The notes under the pieces are model-generated. The model made no database searches, had not been told where the DNA came from, and saw nothing but the letters and a program-made list of their open reading frames with translations. The position numbers and the translations under genes were made by a program. Shown here in pieces: positions 18,790 to 27,902 of a stretch of DNA of 64,000 nucleotides. This stretch comes from Flavihumibacter sp. ZG627. Lineage in GTDB: Bacteria > Bacteroidota > Bacteroidia > Chitinophagales > Chitinophagaceae. Positions within the stretch are counted from its first letter, which is position 1. Each line of letters starts with the position of its first letter. The DNA lies in contig NZ_JPHF01000004.1 of NCBI RefSeq assembly GCF_000814325.1, positions 186,001-250,000 on the forward strand, in the 5' to 3' direction.

Positions 18790-18815
18790 TACTATTTGTT
18801 ATGTTAAGCACTACG

Positions 18816-20141
18816 TTATTCCCCCCAAACCTCTTCCTCACCTTTAAGCCATTTTTTCACAAGCTCGGTGGTCACAGATTTTGGCCTTTCGAGTGGGAAA
18901 GAAAGTGCACGGCTCCATATCAGGCTGGCCATTACGCCCAATGCACGGCTAACACCGAACATGACAGTATAAAACTCATATTCTTTGAGTCCAAAATGAA
19001 TCAGCAAGGCCCCACTATGTGCATCCACATTAGGCCATGGATTCTTAATTTTGCCGAGGCTCTGCAAAATTGGAGGCACAGTATCATATATATTCCATAC
19101 TGTCTGGCAGAGGGGATCATCCGGCATATGCTTTTTACCAAATTCCATCTGGGCAGTAAATCGTGGGTCTGTTTTTCGCAAAACAGCATGTCCGTAACCC
19201 GGAACAACTTTACCGGCAGAAATGGTATCCTGCACATACGTAGCAATCTGCTCTTTAGATGGATTATCAGCGCCTAAATGCTCCTGCATTTCGAATATCC
19301 ATTTAATTACTTCCTGATTTGCAAGTCCATGTAATGGTCCCGCAAGACCATTCATTCCCGCTGCAAAACTGAGATACGGATCACTTAGAGCTGAACCCAC
19401 AAGGTGGGTGGTATGTGCTGATACGTTACCTCCTTCATGATCGGCATGAATTGTCATATATAGACGCATGAGCTCATGAAAGCCTTCGTTCTCATAGCCT
19501 AGCATGTGGGCAAAATTACCTGCCCAATCAAGCAGACCATTTGGTTGAATATGCTCATTGTTTTTATACTTCCTCCTATATACGTAAGCGGCAATTCTTG
19601 GCAACCTTGCTATAAGATCCATGGCATCATCAAAGGCATAATCCCAATAATCTTTTTTGTTCATGCCCTTTGAGTATTCCTTTGCAAAGTTACTTTCGGT
19701 TTGAAGCGCCATTATCCCTACCACGAACATTGTCATAGGGTGAGTACTGAGGGGTAGAGCATCGATGGTATTGAATACATGTGTAGGCACATGTGACCGT
19801 CGCTGCCATTTTGCAGTCATCTCGTTTACATCAGCTTCAGTTGGCAATTCACCATACAGCATCAAATGAAAAAGTCCCTCAGGCAATGGCTCGCTTCCAT
19901 TTTTAGCTTTAGGTAACTTCACTTGTAATTCGGGAATTGAATAACCGCGAAAACGAATTCCTTCCTGGGAGTCAAGAAGTGAAGTTTCAGAAACCAATCC
20001 AGTCATTCCACGCATACCCTGGTAGATCTGGGATAAATGCACATCTCCAATCTTTTTGTTACCATGCTCTTTCAATAGGTCTTTGATTTCGGCTCCTGCC
20101 GCATCCGCTTTTGATTTGAATTTCTCTTTGTATGTGTCCAT
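18816..20141 (-). CDS. gltA: citrate synthase, eukaryotic (mitochondrial)-like type
   Basis: Condenses oxaloacetate and acetyl-CoA to citrate in the TCA cycle. The 441-residue protein resembles the mitochondrial enzyme more than the hexameric bacterial GltA. Diagnostic blocks are QIYQGMRGMTGL, EGIRFRGYSIPE, HADHEGGNVSAHT, LAGPLHGLANQE, VPGYGHAVLRKTDPR, NPWPNVDAHSG and SRALGVMASLIWSRAL. The catalytic His, His and Asp lie in HGLANQE, GYGHAVL and NVDAHSG. The ATG at 20141 is preferred over an upstream in-frame TTG. The gene has its own terminator. Confidence 0.93.
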   Translation of the reverse strand: MDTYKEKFKSKADAAGAEIKDLLKEHGNKKIGDVHLSQIYQGMRGMTGLVSETSLLDSQEGIRFRGYSIPELQVKLPKAKNGSEPLPEGLFHLMLYGELPTEADVNEMTAKWQRRSHVPTHVFNTIDALPLSTHPMTMFVVGIMALQTESNFAKEYSKGMNKKDYWDYAFDDAMDLIARLPRIAAYVYRRKYKNNEHIQPNGLLDWAGNFAHMLGYENEGFHELMRLYMTIHADHEGGNVSAHTTHLVGSALSDPYLSFAAGMNGLAGPLHGLANQEVIKWIFEMQEHLGADNPSKEQIATYVQDTISAGKVVPGYGHAVLRKTDPRFTAQMEFGKKHMPDDPLCQTVWNIYDTVPPILQSLGKIKNPWPNVDAHSGALLIHFGLKEYEFYTVMFGVSRALGVMASLIWSRALSFPLERPKSVTTELVKKWLKGEEEVWGE

Positions 20142-20275
20142 TAAGAACAATTTATATATGTACTATCGTTAGAATTTCCGACTTGCTATAACCAATAAAA
20201 TTAGCTATTGTCAGTGGTACAACAAAGATTATTTGATATCAGTGCTGAATGTAAGCCATTAAAATCCAATGATAA

Positions 20276-21367
20276 TTATTTTGGAGCATTCCGGTAAAGC
20301 CACCATGCAACAACAGCGAATATTATATTTGGAAGCCAGGCAGCCAGTGCGGGCGGGAAACTGCCTTTTGTAGAAAAAACGGTTGAGAATCTATCCATCA
20401 CTACGAATAATGCCGCGGTAACTATTCCAAATGCCATATGAAGCCCACTACCGCCCCTCGTTTTTCTTGCCGCAACGGCCACTCCCATGATCGCAAGTAT
20501 GAAAACAGAAACCGGTGTTGCAAAGCGGCGGTATAATTCTACTTTATAGGTATTAAGTCCCTCTGTTCCCCGCTGTTCTTCCCGCTGGATGAAAGTATAC
20601 AACTCAGGTGTTGTAAACTTATCTTTCATGTATTCATCCCGACGTAATTCATCGGGTTTCATATTCAGGTCAACGATGATAAACTGGTGTCGAACTACTG
20701 TTTCTTTCAGCCCGTCAATCTTTCTTTCAAATGCATTTTCCGCACGCCATTTCCGGGTTGCAGTATCCCATCTGATGTAATCTGAACGCAGATTATAGAA
20801 CACCTGGTTATCCTTTACCTTTTCGAGAAAAAAACTACTGGCTGATTTATTGAGCGTGTCATAATATTTCATTCCAACAAACGTGTTGGTATCTGCCCTG
20901 AAATAAAAATCCCGGCTACCTCCCTGCCCTGCATAATAAGTGCTGTGCTTGTCAATATATGTCTGCTTAAATGAACTATGGATCTCATTAGCTCTCGGAA
21001 TTACATACGCATTTGCCCAAAGCATTAATAGCGAAAGCAGGGTCGCTCCCATCAGGTAAGGACGTAACATCCTGTTATATGGAATACCAGCTGCGAGAAT
21101 GGCAACCGTTTCAGATCTGCCTGCCAGTTTAGATGTGAAGAATATAACTGATATAAATACTATCAGTGGGAAGATCATTGAAATTATGAAGGGGATAAAT
21201 CCAAAATAATACTTGGTAATAATCCCGGTAAATGGTAGCCCCGATTTAACAAAATCATCTGTTTTTTCACTGGCATCTATAACCATTGCAATAATGGTGA
21301 TCGTGAGGATGGTGAACACGAAGGTCACCATGAATTTTTTAAATATATACCAGTCGAGGATCTTCAT
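20276..21367 (-). CDS. LptF/LptG-family permease (YjgP/YjgQ)
   Basis: A 363-residue inner-membrane protein with three N-terminal and three C-terminal membrane helices around a periplasmic beta-jellyroll, the layout of LptF/LptG. MKILDWYIFKKFMVTFVFT and the AILAAGIPYNRMLRPY coupling region are typical. These permeases form the Lpt exporter that extracts lipopolysaccharide. It follows tgt by 62 bp in the same direction, so the two are probably co-transcribed. It cannot be assigned to LptF or LptG from sequence alone. Confidence 0.88.
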   Translation of the reverse strand: MKILDWYIFKKFMVTFVFTILTITIIAMVIDASEKTDDFVKSGLPFTGIITKYYFGFIPFIISMIFPLIVFISVIFFTSKLAGRSETVAILAAGIPYNRMLRPYLMGATLLSLLMLWANAYVIPRANEIHSSFKQTYIDKHSTYYAGQGGSRDFYFRADTNTFVGMKYYDTLNKSASSFFLEKVKDNQVFYNLRSDYIRWDTATRKWRAENAFERKIDGLKETVVRHQFIIVDLNMKPDELRRDEYMKDKFTTPELYTFIQREEQRGTEGLNTYKVELYRRFATPVSVFILAIMGVAVAARKTRGGSGLHMAFGIVTAALFVVMDRFSTVFSTKGSFPPALAAWLPNIIFAVVAWWLYRNAPK

Positions 21368-21429
21368 TTATTTCTCTGTTACCACAATCAAAAGTAGGCG
21401 AAATATATGTTGAATTAAGGTTAAGAAGA

Positions 21430-22569
21430 TCAGCATCTGGTTTTAAGCACAGGGATCATCTCATTTTTCCAGCGTTGGAAATCTCCGACGATAATATGTT
21501 CACGCGCCTGTTTTACAAGCCAGAGATAGAAACCCAGATTATGTATACTCGCAATCGTTAATCCAAGTATCTCCTTTGCTTTTACAAGGTGACGTAAATA
21601 GGCCTTACTATAATAATTACTGAAATTGCAATCAATCCCTTCATCAATAGGTGAAAAATCCTTTTCCCATTTTTTATTATCTATGTTTATTACCCCTTTG
21701 CTTGTAAACAACATAGCATTCCTACCATTACGTGTTGGCATAACACAATCAAACATATCCACCCCTAAGGAAATATTCTCCAGAATATTCCAGGGAGTAC
21801 CTACACCCATGAGATAGCGGGGCTTATCTTCAGGCAGGTTTTCGCAACAGAGTGCAGTAAGTTCATACATCATTTCTTCAGGTTCGCCCACACTAAGACC
21901 GCCAATAGCATTACCCACTGCCCCTTTCGAAGAAATGTATTCGCAGGATGCCTTCCTGAGATCAGCAAAAGTGCTACCCTGTACAATAGGGAAAAGGTTC
22001 TGCGAATATCCATACAGGTCAGGGGTTTCAGCCAAACGGTTAACACATCTGCTTAACCATCGATGGGTTAGGTCCATAGATTTCCTGGCATATTCATAAT
22101 TGCTGGGGTAAGGCGGACATTCATCAAAGGCCATAATGATATCTGCACCAATCACCCGTTGAATATCCATTACACTTTCGGGGGTGAACATATGCTTTGA
22201 CCCATCTATATGCGATTGAAACAATGCTCCATCTTCCGTCAGCTTTCGGTTACCAGCCAGCGAAAACACCTGGTAGCCACCGCTATCTGTAAGGATGGGG
22301 TGATTCCAGCCATTGAAACGGTGTAATCCCCCTGCTGCCTGTAATACCTCCGTTCCAGGTCTGAGGTAAAGATGATAGGTATTACCAAGTATGATTGTTG
22401 CCTTAACCTCATCCTGCAATTGCTGCTGTGATACTGCTTTAACGCTACCTACTGTACCCACGGGCATGAATATGGGTGTTTGAATACTGCCATGGTCAGT
22501 GTTAATGATACCCGCCCGTGCTTTGGACGATGGATCCTGATGCTGGAGACAGAAAGAAAGTGCTGACAT
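21430..22569 (-). CDS. tgt: queuine/preQ1 tRNA-guanine transglycosylase
   Basis: Exchanges guanine 34 of GUN-anticodon tRNAs for preQ1 on the way to queuosine. About 379 residues with the family blocks TPIFMPVGTVGSVKAV, LGNTYHLYLRPG, TDSGGYQVFSL (nucleophile/proton relay Asp), GGLSVGEP, RYLMGVGTP and GVDMFDCVMPTRNGR. An earlier in-frame start at 22668 would add 33 poorly conserved residues. The start at 22569 aligns with the family and leaves space for the divergent glycosyltransferase promoter at 22647. Confidence 0.93.
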   Translation of the reverse strand: MSALSFCLQHQDPSSKARAGIINTDHGSIQTPIFMPVGTVGSVKAVSQQQLQDEVKATIILGNTYHLYLRPGTEVLQAAGGLHRFNGWNHPILTDSGGYQVFSLAGNRKLTEDGALFQSHIDGSKHMFTPESVMDIQRVIGADIIMAFDECPPYPSNYEYARKSMDLTHRWLSRCVNRLAETPDLYGYSQNLFPIVQGSTFADLRKASCEYISSKGAVGNAIGGLSVGEPEEMMYELTALCCENLPEDKPRYLMGVGTPWNILENISLGVDMFDCVMPTRNGRNAMLFTSKGVINIDNKKWEKDFSPIDEGIDCNFSNYYSKAYLRHLVKAKEILGLTIASIHNLGFYLWLVKQAREHIIVGDFQRWKNEMIPVLKTRC

Positions 22570-22646
22570 GGCCGCAAAGGTAGGGGCTGCGATGGAGTTA
22601 TCCCCAGTTGTTGATGATTCACATGCCAATAATCTTAACCTAAACG

Positions 22647-22654
22647 TATTTTTG
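22647..22654 (+). promoter_or_regulatory. candidate -7 element for the glycosyltransferase gene
   Basis: TATTTTTG matches TAnnTTTG and lies 30 bp before the ATG at 22685. No TTTG was seen 19-21 bp upstream. Confidence 0.4.
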
Positions 22655-22684
22655 TAGTCAGCAGACAAAACACCCCAAGCCCAG

Positions 22685-23824
22685 ATGTTTATGGATTTAT
22701 CGCAGCTTCAGTTTAACTGGCGGCTCACCGCCTTCGTCATTTTTTGTGTCATCAGTTTTATCCAACTCCTATATTATTGGGGATTTTTCAGCAGATTGGC
22801 TTTTTTCAGGAAAAAACCTAAAGAAATCAATCAGCAACATCCTGTTTCAGTTGTAATCTGCGCTCGCGATGAGGCTGGTAACCTGGCAAGAAACCTTCCC
22901 GGAGTCTTGTTCCAAAAATATCCCAGCACTCACGAGATCCTTGTCGTTAATCATAATAGTCAGGATGATACCCGCTACCTCCTGGAAGAATTCAGGAAAA
23001 CATTCAAAGGACTGGAAATAGTTAATCTGGAACAGGAGGCGAAAGGAATACCCGGAAAAAAATACCCACTCTCGATGGGTATCAGAGAAGCAAATCATGA
23101 GGTGCTACTCCTGACAGACGCGGACTGTGTACCCGCTTCTGAACATTGGCTATACAAAATGCAGGACGCCTATGAACCAGGCGTTGATATTGTATTAGGG
23201 TATGGGGCCTACCACAAACGGCCAGGCTTATTAAACAAACTTATCCGTTTTGAAACTTTTCATACCGCACAGCAATACCTTTCATATGCGCTCGCAGGAA
23301 TACCTTATATGGGAGTTGGACGAAACTTATCCTATAAAAGAGAACTATTCCTGAAAAATAAAGGTTTTAGTTCCATCAACCACTTACCCGGGGGAGATGA
23401 TGATCTGTTCATAAACAAAGTTGCCACTGCAAGCAATGTAAAGGTGGTACTTGACCCGGAAGCTTTCACTTTGTCTGAAGCAGAAAAGACATTCGGGAAC
23501 TGGTACCGTCAGAAGACCAGACATTATACTACAGGTAAATACTATCGGCCCATGTTCAGATTTTTACTTGGATTGTATACCCTCTCCCTGTTTCTTTATT
23601 ATCCATTATTCCTTTTAAGCCTATTGGTATACAACTGGCAACTTACGCTCGCAGTTTTTGGATTGCGATTTATCAGTCAGGCCCTGATAAATTACCGCTC
23701 AATGATCAAACTGGGTGAAAAAGATCTATGGGCCTTGTGGTGGCTCTATGATATTTGGATGTTCTTTTATTATTGCATCTTTGCAATTGCATTATGGAAA
23801 AAACCCCGTCAAAACTGGAGCTGA
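22685..23824 (+). CDS. membrane-anchored family 2 glycosyltransferase
   Basis: A 379-residue GT-A glycosyltransferase. One N-terminal membrane helix (AFVIFCVISFIQLLYYWGF) precedes the nucleotide-sugar-binding domain, which starts VSVVICARDEAGNL. It has the DxD-like LLTDADC and GGDDDLF acid blocks, and QKTRHYTTGKYY as the QxxRW-like element. Two or three membrane helices close the protein. It probably acts in envelope polysaccharide or glycolipid assembly; the sugar is unknown. The rsmG start lies inside its end, a 31-bp overlap. Confidence 0.87.
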   Translation: MFMDLSQLQFNWRLTAFVIFCVISFIQLLYYWGFFSRLAFFRKKPKEINQQHPVSVVICARDEAGNLARNLPGVLFQKYPSTHEILVVNHNSQDDTRYLLEEFRKTFKGLEIVNLEQEAKGIPGKKYPLSMGIREANHEVLLLTDADCVPASEHWLYKMQDAYEPGVDIVLGYGAYHKRPGLLNKLIRFETFHTAQQYLSYALAGIPYMGVGRNLSYKRELFLKNKGFSSINHLPGGDDDLFINKVATASNVKVVLDPEAFTLSEAEKTFGNWYRQKTRHYTTGKYYRPMFRFLLGLYTLSLFLYYPLFLLSLLVYNWQLTLAVFGLRFISQALINYRSMIKLGEKDLWALWWLYDIWMFFYYCIFAIALWKKPRQNWS

Positions 23825-24444
23825 TCGAGAAATATTTTACTGATTTTACTCCCAGGCAAAAAGAACAACTTAATGCTCTGGGGGATTTGTATCTCAATTG
23901 GAATAGTAAGATCAATGTAATCTCCAGAAAGGATATAGACCACCTTTATGAAAATCATGTATTGCATTCACTGAGTATTGCCGCAGCTTTTTCATTTCCT
24001 CCCGGATCAAAGATTATTGATATTGGTACTGGGGGTGGGTTTCCTGGAATTCCCCTGGCCATTTTTTTTCCCGAATCCGAATTCCTGCTGGCAGATAGTA
24101 TCAATAAGAAATTAACGGTGGTAAAAGAGGTAGTAAATGCCATTGGTTTAACGAATATATCTACCCGGCATGGCAGGGTGGAAGAAATCCGCGACCGGAA
24201 GTTTGATTATGCTGTGAGCAGGGCGGTTGCACCCTTAAAAACGCTCTGGCAATGGAGCCGACCACTCCTCCTTAAACGCCCTTCAGAAGGTGAGTATCCG
24301 GCATCGGGACTAATCTGCCTTAAAGGCGGTGATCTCTCCCAGGAAATCTCAGAGAGTGGTGTCAAGCCTCATGTACTTGAAGTATTTAGCCTTTTCCCGG
24401 AAGAATTTTTCCGCGAAAAATATGTGATTTATGTACACCGGTAA
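23794..24444 (+). CDS. rsmG: 16S rRNA (guanine527-N7)-methyltransferase
   Basis: Methylates G527 of 16S rRNA with S-adenosylmethionine. About 216 residues from the ATG at 23794 (MEKTPSKLELIEKYF). NWNSKINVISRKD and HVLHSLSI are typical, the SAM site is IDIGTGGGFPGIPLAI, and DYAVSRAVAPL follows. An in-frame start 39 bp earlier would add 13 residues unlike the family. It overlaps the glycosyltransferase gene by 31 bp and so is probably coupled to it. Confidence 0.94.
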   Translation: MEKTPSKLELIEKYFTDFTPRQKEQLNALGDLYLNWNSKINVISRKDIDHLYENHVLHSLSIAAAFSFPPGSKIIDIGTGGGFPGIPLAIFFPESEFLLADSINKKLTVVKEVVNAIGLTNISTRHGRVEEIRDRKFDYAVSRAVAPLKTLWQWSRPLLLKRPSEGEYPASGLICLKGGDLSQEISESGVKPHVLEVFSLFPEEFFREKYVIYVHR

Positions 24445-24455
24445 CTCTCCACAAT

Positions 24456-24470
24456 TACCACTTTGTGGTA
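24456..24470. promoter_or_regulatory. perfect palindrome upstream of the NarL-type regulator
   Basis: TACCAC-TTT-GTGGTA is a perfect 15-bp palindrome 34 bp before the regulator start. A near copy (CCACTTTGTGGTAT shared exactly) lies just after the gene. No T-run follows, so it is more like a dimer binding site than a terminator. Autoregulation by the LuxR-type regulator is inferred. Confidence 0.5.
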
Positions 24471-24504
24471 TTGCAGAAATCATATATAAGCGCAACTTTG
24501 CACT

Positions 24505-25161
24505 ATGGCTATAACTGTATGTATTGTAGATGACACTCACGATATAAGGCTGGCCCTTGAAGAGATCGTTCAGCTTTCGGAAGAATTTCAATTGTTGGGA
24601 AGTTTTTCTAGTGCCGAAGAGGCGATAAGCAAAATGCCATTGCTACAGCCCAAAGTAGTTTTGATGGATATAAATCTTGGAGGCATGAGTGGTATTGAAT
24701 GTGTGAGAAGAATGAAGCCCGAAAATCCTGAAATTCTTTTCATGATGTGCACCGTGTATGAAGAGGATGAAAAGATCTTCGAAGCTCTCAGCGCCGGGGC
24801 AAGCGGATATATTCTCAAGAAAACCTCGCCCGCCAAATTACTGGAGGCCATTAGAGAACTCAATGAAGGTGGGGCTCCCATGAGTACCCAGATTGCCCGC
24901 AAGGTAGTAGCTGCCTTTCAGCATAAACCAGTTACTCCGGAAATTGCAGACATCTCAAATACGGCATTGGGAACAATTGGCATTCTCTCCAACAGGGAAA
25001 GGGAAATCCTCGAACTCCTTGCAAAAGGATTACAATACAAGGAAATATCTGCCCAACTTTTCATTACCGGAGAAACAGTTCGTAAACATGTATATCATAT
25101 TTATGAAAAACTACATGTAAGCAACCGGGTAGAGGCTGTAAACAAGTATTTCGGTCGATAA
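24505..25161 (+). CDS. NarL/LuxR-family response regulator
   Basis: A 218-residue two-component regulator. The receiver domain (residues 1-122) has acidic residues Asp9-Asp10, phospho-acceptor Asp55 (VVLMDINLGG) and a Lys in YILKKTS. The C-terminal LuxR helix-turn-helix (LSNREREILELLAKGLQYKE...TVRKHVYHIYEKL) binds DNA. No histidine kinase gene is adjacent, so its sensor is encoded elsewhere. Palindromes of the same sequence flank the gene on both sides, pointing to autoregulation. Confidence 0.92.
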   Translation: MAITVCIVDDTHDIRLALEEIVQLSEEFQLLGSFSSAEEAISKMPLLQPKVVLMDINLGGMSGIECVRRMKPENPEILFMMCTVYEEDEKIFEALSAGASGYILKKTSPAKLLEAIRELNEGGAPMSTQIARKVVAAFQHKPVTPEIADISNTALGTIGILSNREREILELLAKGLQYKEISAQLFITGETVRKHVYHIYEKLHVSNRVEAVNKYFGR

Positions 25162-25165
25162 AATA

Positions 25166-25180
25166 CCCACTTTGTGGTAT
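25166..25180. promoter_or_regulatory. second copy of the regulator-flanking palindrome
   Basis: CCCAC-TTT-GTGGTAT lies 5 bp after the regulator stop codon. Fourteen bases (CCACTTTGTGGTAT) match the upstream site exactly; an extra C breaks the left arm. It may be a second operator or a remnant. Confidence 0.4.
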
Positions 25181-25294
25181 ATACAGGAAAAAAATGCGCT
25201 GTATTTTTGGGTCGCAACAAGAGAGGGATGCCTCAAATATTGTTAATCATTAACCTTACCTACTGATTCGCCGCCCGTTTTTGGCTTATCATAA

Positions 25295-25329
25295 ATGATA
25301 ATGCCGCTGCTAAGCAACGGCATTATCAT
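25295..25329. terminator. hairpin between the regulator and M1 peptidase genes
   Basis: A 12-bp perfect stem (ATGATAATGCCG/CGGCATTATCAT) with an 11-nt loop that can itself pair (TGC/GCA) lies between two convergent genes. The flanking T-runs are weak in both directions, so it is probably a bidirectional terminator but not certainly. Confidence 0.6.
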
Positions 25330-25345
25330 AATTATGGAATAGTGA

Positions 25346-27271
25346 TCACCAGTTCAGATCAAGTGTATTATCCTTTGGATTCACATCAGCCATACGGCCT
25401 GAAGGATCAATTTCCACCTTAACGATATCCTGAAGCCTTCTCGATGTACTTACCTCGTATGTAGGATGCGTCCACTTCCATGCTTCATATGTCTTGTTGT
25501 TCATTTTCGGCTCTTCCACCCCTTTAGCACCAAACATAAGGTACATTGGCACATAATGCAATTCTTTAGAACCATCACGGAAAGTAATCATAACATCAAC
25601 TGGCATTGGCATCTTACCACTTCGTTTCAACCTGATACGGGTTTCATTACCACGTTCGAATAAACTATCAATACCATAATCGATTGTTTTGGTTGTATTA
25701 ACCCAGTATTCACGGTACCAGTCCAGTTTCATACCACTCCTTTTTTCTGCTACCCTAATAAAATCATTGACATTGGGATGTTTGAATTTCCAGGTATTGT
25801 AATAGTCAAGCAGAATGCGATCGCGCGTTGCTGCCCCAACGATATATCCCAGTTGTTCAAGAAATATCTCCCCTTTTGAATACGCAGCGATACTGTAAGC
25901 GAAATTGGTTTCATAATGATCTGAATGGGTGGTCATTGGTTCTTCTTTACCACTGCGTACCAATGCAAAATAATTCTGGTATGCTCCGGCATGCGGATTC
26001 TGCATTGACTTCTCATCAGCGATTCTCCGGGGCCCTGTGCCCTCTGCTGACCTTGTTACTTTCTCTTCGAAACTTACATCGCGGTAATAGCGATCCACCA
26101 GGCTTTCTGCATAAGAAGTGAAACCCTCATCCATCCATGCATAGAGGCTCTCATTTGTGGCAAGAACCATCTGGTACCAGTTATGCATCCATTCATGGAA
26201 AGCTGTTCCCAAACTTGGACCGCTGAGTAAAGTTGACATCGGGTATTCCATACCCCCATCACCCCCTTGTATAAATGAATATTGCTTATAAGGATATTTC
26301 CCAAAGTTTTTCTCTATAAACGGAAGTACCTTAACCGCTGCATCAGCAATCTTCGTCCATGCATCATCATTTTTGGTGTCGTTCTCCTTATAATTATAAA
26401 GTACGTGAATGGTAGGGCCCTGGGGAATTTTCCTTACTATATGCCTGAACTCCGGATCAGCGGCCCACATGAAATCGTGTACTTCAGGTGCAATGAAATG
26501 CCAGGTGAGTTTCGAACCCGTAGGTTGGGTTACCCTGGAACCAGGGGCTTCATAACCATAGCCTATCTGCTGAGCATTCTGTAAATACCCGGTACCACCA
26601 AGAATATAGTTTCTATCAATTGAAATCTTTACATCAAAATCACCCCAAACGCCGTGAAATTCACGTGCTACATAAGGTGTAGGGTGCCAGCCCTCAAAAT
26701 CATACTCGCAAATTTTGGGGTACCATTGACTCATACTATAACGTACACCAGTGGTTGGATTATCCCTGCCGGAGCGACGGATCTGCAAAGGCACCTGGGC
26801 TTCAAATTCCATATTAAAAACCACCTTGGTTTTAGGTAAAATTGGTTTTGTCAGCGTAACTTCCAATATAGTTTCATGCACCTTGAATGATTGAACCATA
26901 CCATTCATTTTTAGCGAAAGGATCTTCTGGTAACCCATTTCTTCAGGTTTCAGATTCTGTATCCGGTCACGAACCCGTCCATCCCAATCCTGGCGGTTAT
27001 TTGAATGTACGACCTTGCCGAGTTCGCGACTGCGGGCATCCATCATACTGTTGGGCTGGAACGCATTCCAATACAAATGATAAAAAACACGGTGAAGGGT
27101 ATCCGGAGAATTGTTAGTGTACTCCAGATGTTGCTTACCTGTAAACCGGTTTGTATTTACATCCATATTGATGTCCATTTTATAACGGACACGCTGTTGC
27201 CAACCGCTTGTTTGCGCATGTGTTAAACTAAGGCTGCCAACAACAAATAGTAATAACAAAAAATACTTCAT
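25346..27271 (-). CDS. M1 family zinc aminopeptidase, secreted
   Basis: A 641-residue exported metallopeptidase with a Sec signal ending THAQ near residue 20. The gluzincin site is HEWMH followed by the distant zinc-binding Glu in WMDEGFTSYAE. The M1 substrate-anchoring motif is GGMEYP rather than the classic GAMEN. It probably trims N-terminal residues from peptides in the periplasm or outside the cell. Such short M1 enzymes are common in Bacteroidota. It has a single-gene context with the regulator convergent. Confidence 0.9.
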   Translation of the reverse strand: MKYFLLLLFVVGSLSLTHAQTSGWQQRVRYKMDINMDVNTNRFTGKQHLEYTNNSPDTLHRVFYHLYWNAFQPNSMMDARSRELGKVVHSNNRQDWDGRVRDRIQNLKPEEMGYQKILSLKMNGMVQSFKVHETILEVTLTKPILPKTKVVFNMEFEAQVPLQIRRSGRDNPTTGVRYSMSQWYPKICEYDFEGWHPTPYVAREFHGVWGDFDVKISIDRNYILGGTGYLQNAQQIGYGYEAPGSRVTQPTGSKLTWHFIAPEVHDFMWAADPEFRHIVRKIPQGPTIHVLYNYKENDTKNDDAWTKIADAAVKVLPFIEKNFGKYPYKQYSFIQGGDGGMEYPMSTLLSGPSLGTAFHEWMHNWYQMVLATNESLYAWMDEGFTSYAESLVDRYYRDVSFEEKVTRSAEGTGPRRIADEKSMQNPHAGAYQNYFALVRSGKEEPMTTHSDHYETNFAYSIAAYSKGEIFLEQLGYIVGAATRDRILLDYYNTWKFKHPNVNDFIRVAEKRSGMKLDWYREYWVNTTKTIDYGIDSLFERGNETRIRLKRSGKMPMPVDVMITFRDGSKELHYVPMYLMFGAKGVEEPKMNNKTYEAWKWTHPTYEVSTSRRLQDIVKVEIDPSGRMADVNPKDNTLDLNW

Positions 27272-27343
27272 TTTCTTGTATGTGTTAGATTGATGCGATG
27301 ATCTGCAAATTTCAGTAAAAATGCCTAATGCAATAAATAAAGC

Positions 27344-27367
27344 AGGGTCCAGAATAATCTGAACCCC
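27344..27367 (-). terminator. possible terminator after the PepSY-like gene
   Basis: On the minus strand GGGTTCAG pairs with CTGGACCC (one mismatch) around a 6-nt loop, followed by TGCTTTATTTATTG. It is imperfect and the T-run is broken. Confidence 0.4.
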
Positions 27368-27391
27368 GTAGCATTAATAATATTTATTATA

Positions 27392-27841
27392 TCAGAGCGT
27401 GAGCTTGTCTTTTAATAATCTTCCGTTTGATGCAAAGATAAGGTCCCGCTTATTCAGGTCCGATTTGCGAACTAGCAAACGGTACTCAAGGTGATCATCG
27501 GGATAAATCAACTGGTAATAACTGTCAATCTCCCAGTCTGCATATTTACTTTTTGAAAGCCCCTCTTCCACGGCATCAGGAACATCATCTTCGGTTATAT
27601 CTTTCTGTGAGCTTATCCAAGTACCATCATTTTTAAATCCAGCCTCATAACGATCATTATTCATCTGGAAGTATACAACATAATGTGTGAGCTTATCCTT
27701 CCATTCAACACTTTCCGCATTGCGATACTTGTATTTGAAAGCATCGGTGACCACTGCCGGAATCTTCCTGATCTGTGCCCATCCTTCTTTGGGAAGGCTT
27801 ACAAATGAAAGAAATAAAATTGCGATGATCGCTGATCTCAT
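27392..27841 (-). CDS. PepSY-like periplasmic protein
   Basis: A 149-residue exported protein with a signal peptide (AILFLSFVSLPKEGWAQ) and a domain in the pattern of PepSY-like or putative beta-lactamase-inhibitor-like proteins: IPAVVTDAFKYKYRNAESVEWKD, then YEAGFKNDGTWIS and EDDVPDAVEEGLSKSKY. Bacteroidota carry many such proteins with no known biochemical role. It lies alone between the M1 peptidase and rsmI genes. Confidence 0.72.
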   Translation of the reverse strand: MRSAIIAILFLSFVSLPKEGWAQIRKIPAVVTDAFKYKYRNAESVEWKDKLTHYVVYFQMNNDRYEAGFKNDGTWISSQKDITEDDVPDAVEEGLSKSKYADWEIDSYYQLIYPDDHLEYRLLVRKSDLNKRDLIFASNGRLLKDKLTL

Positions 27842-27902
27842 GATTGTTATGGTTTATTCAATGCAAATATCCTATGCATCCTGATAATGAAATCATAAAA
27901 AA

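Noticed and set aside
18732-19277. A 181-codon open frame on the plus strand over the citrate synthase 3' end
   Set aside because: It overlaps the conserved citrate synthase on the other strand, includes the terminator region and has no recognisable domain.
22570-22668. N-terminal extension of tgt
   Set aside because: The added 33 residues are not conserved and would overlap the promoter element of the divergent glycosyltransferase gene.
24456-24470. Terminator of rsmG
   Set aside because: The palindrome has a 6-bp stem, a 3-nt loop and no T-run; the repeat copy after the regulator gene fits a binding site better.
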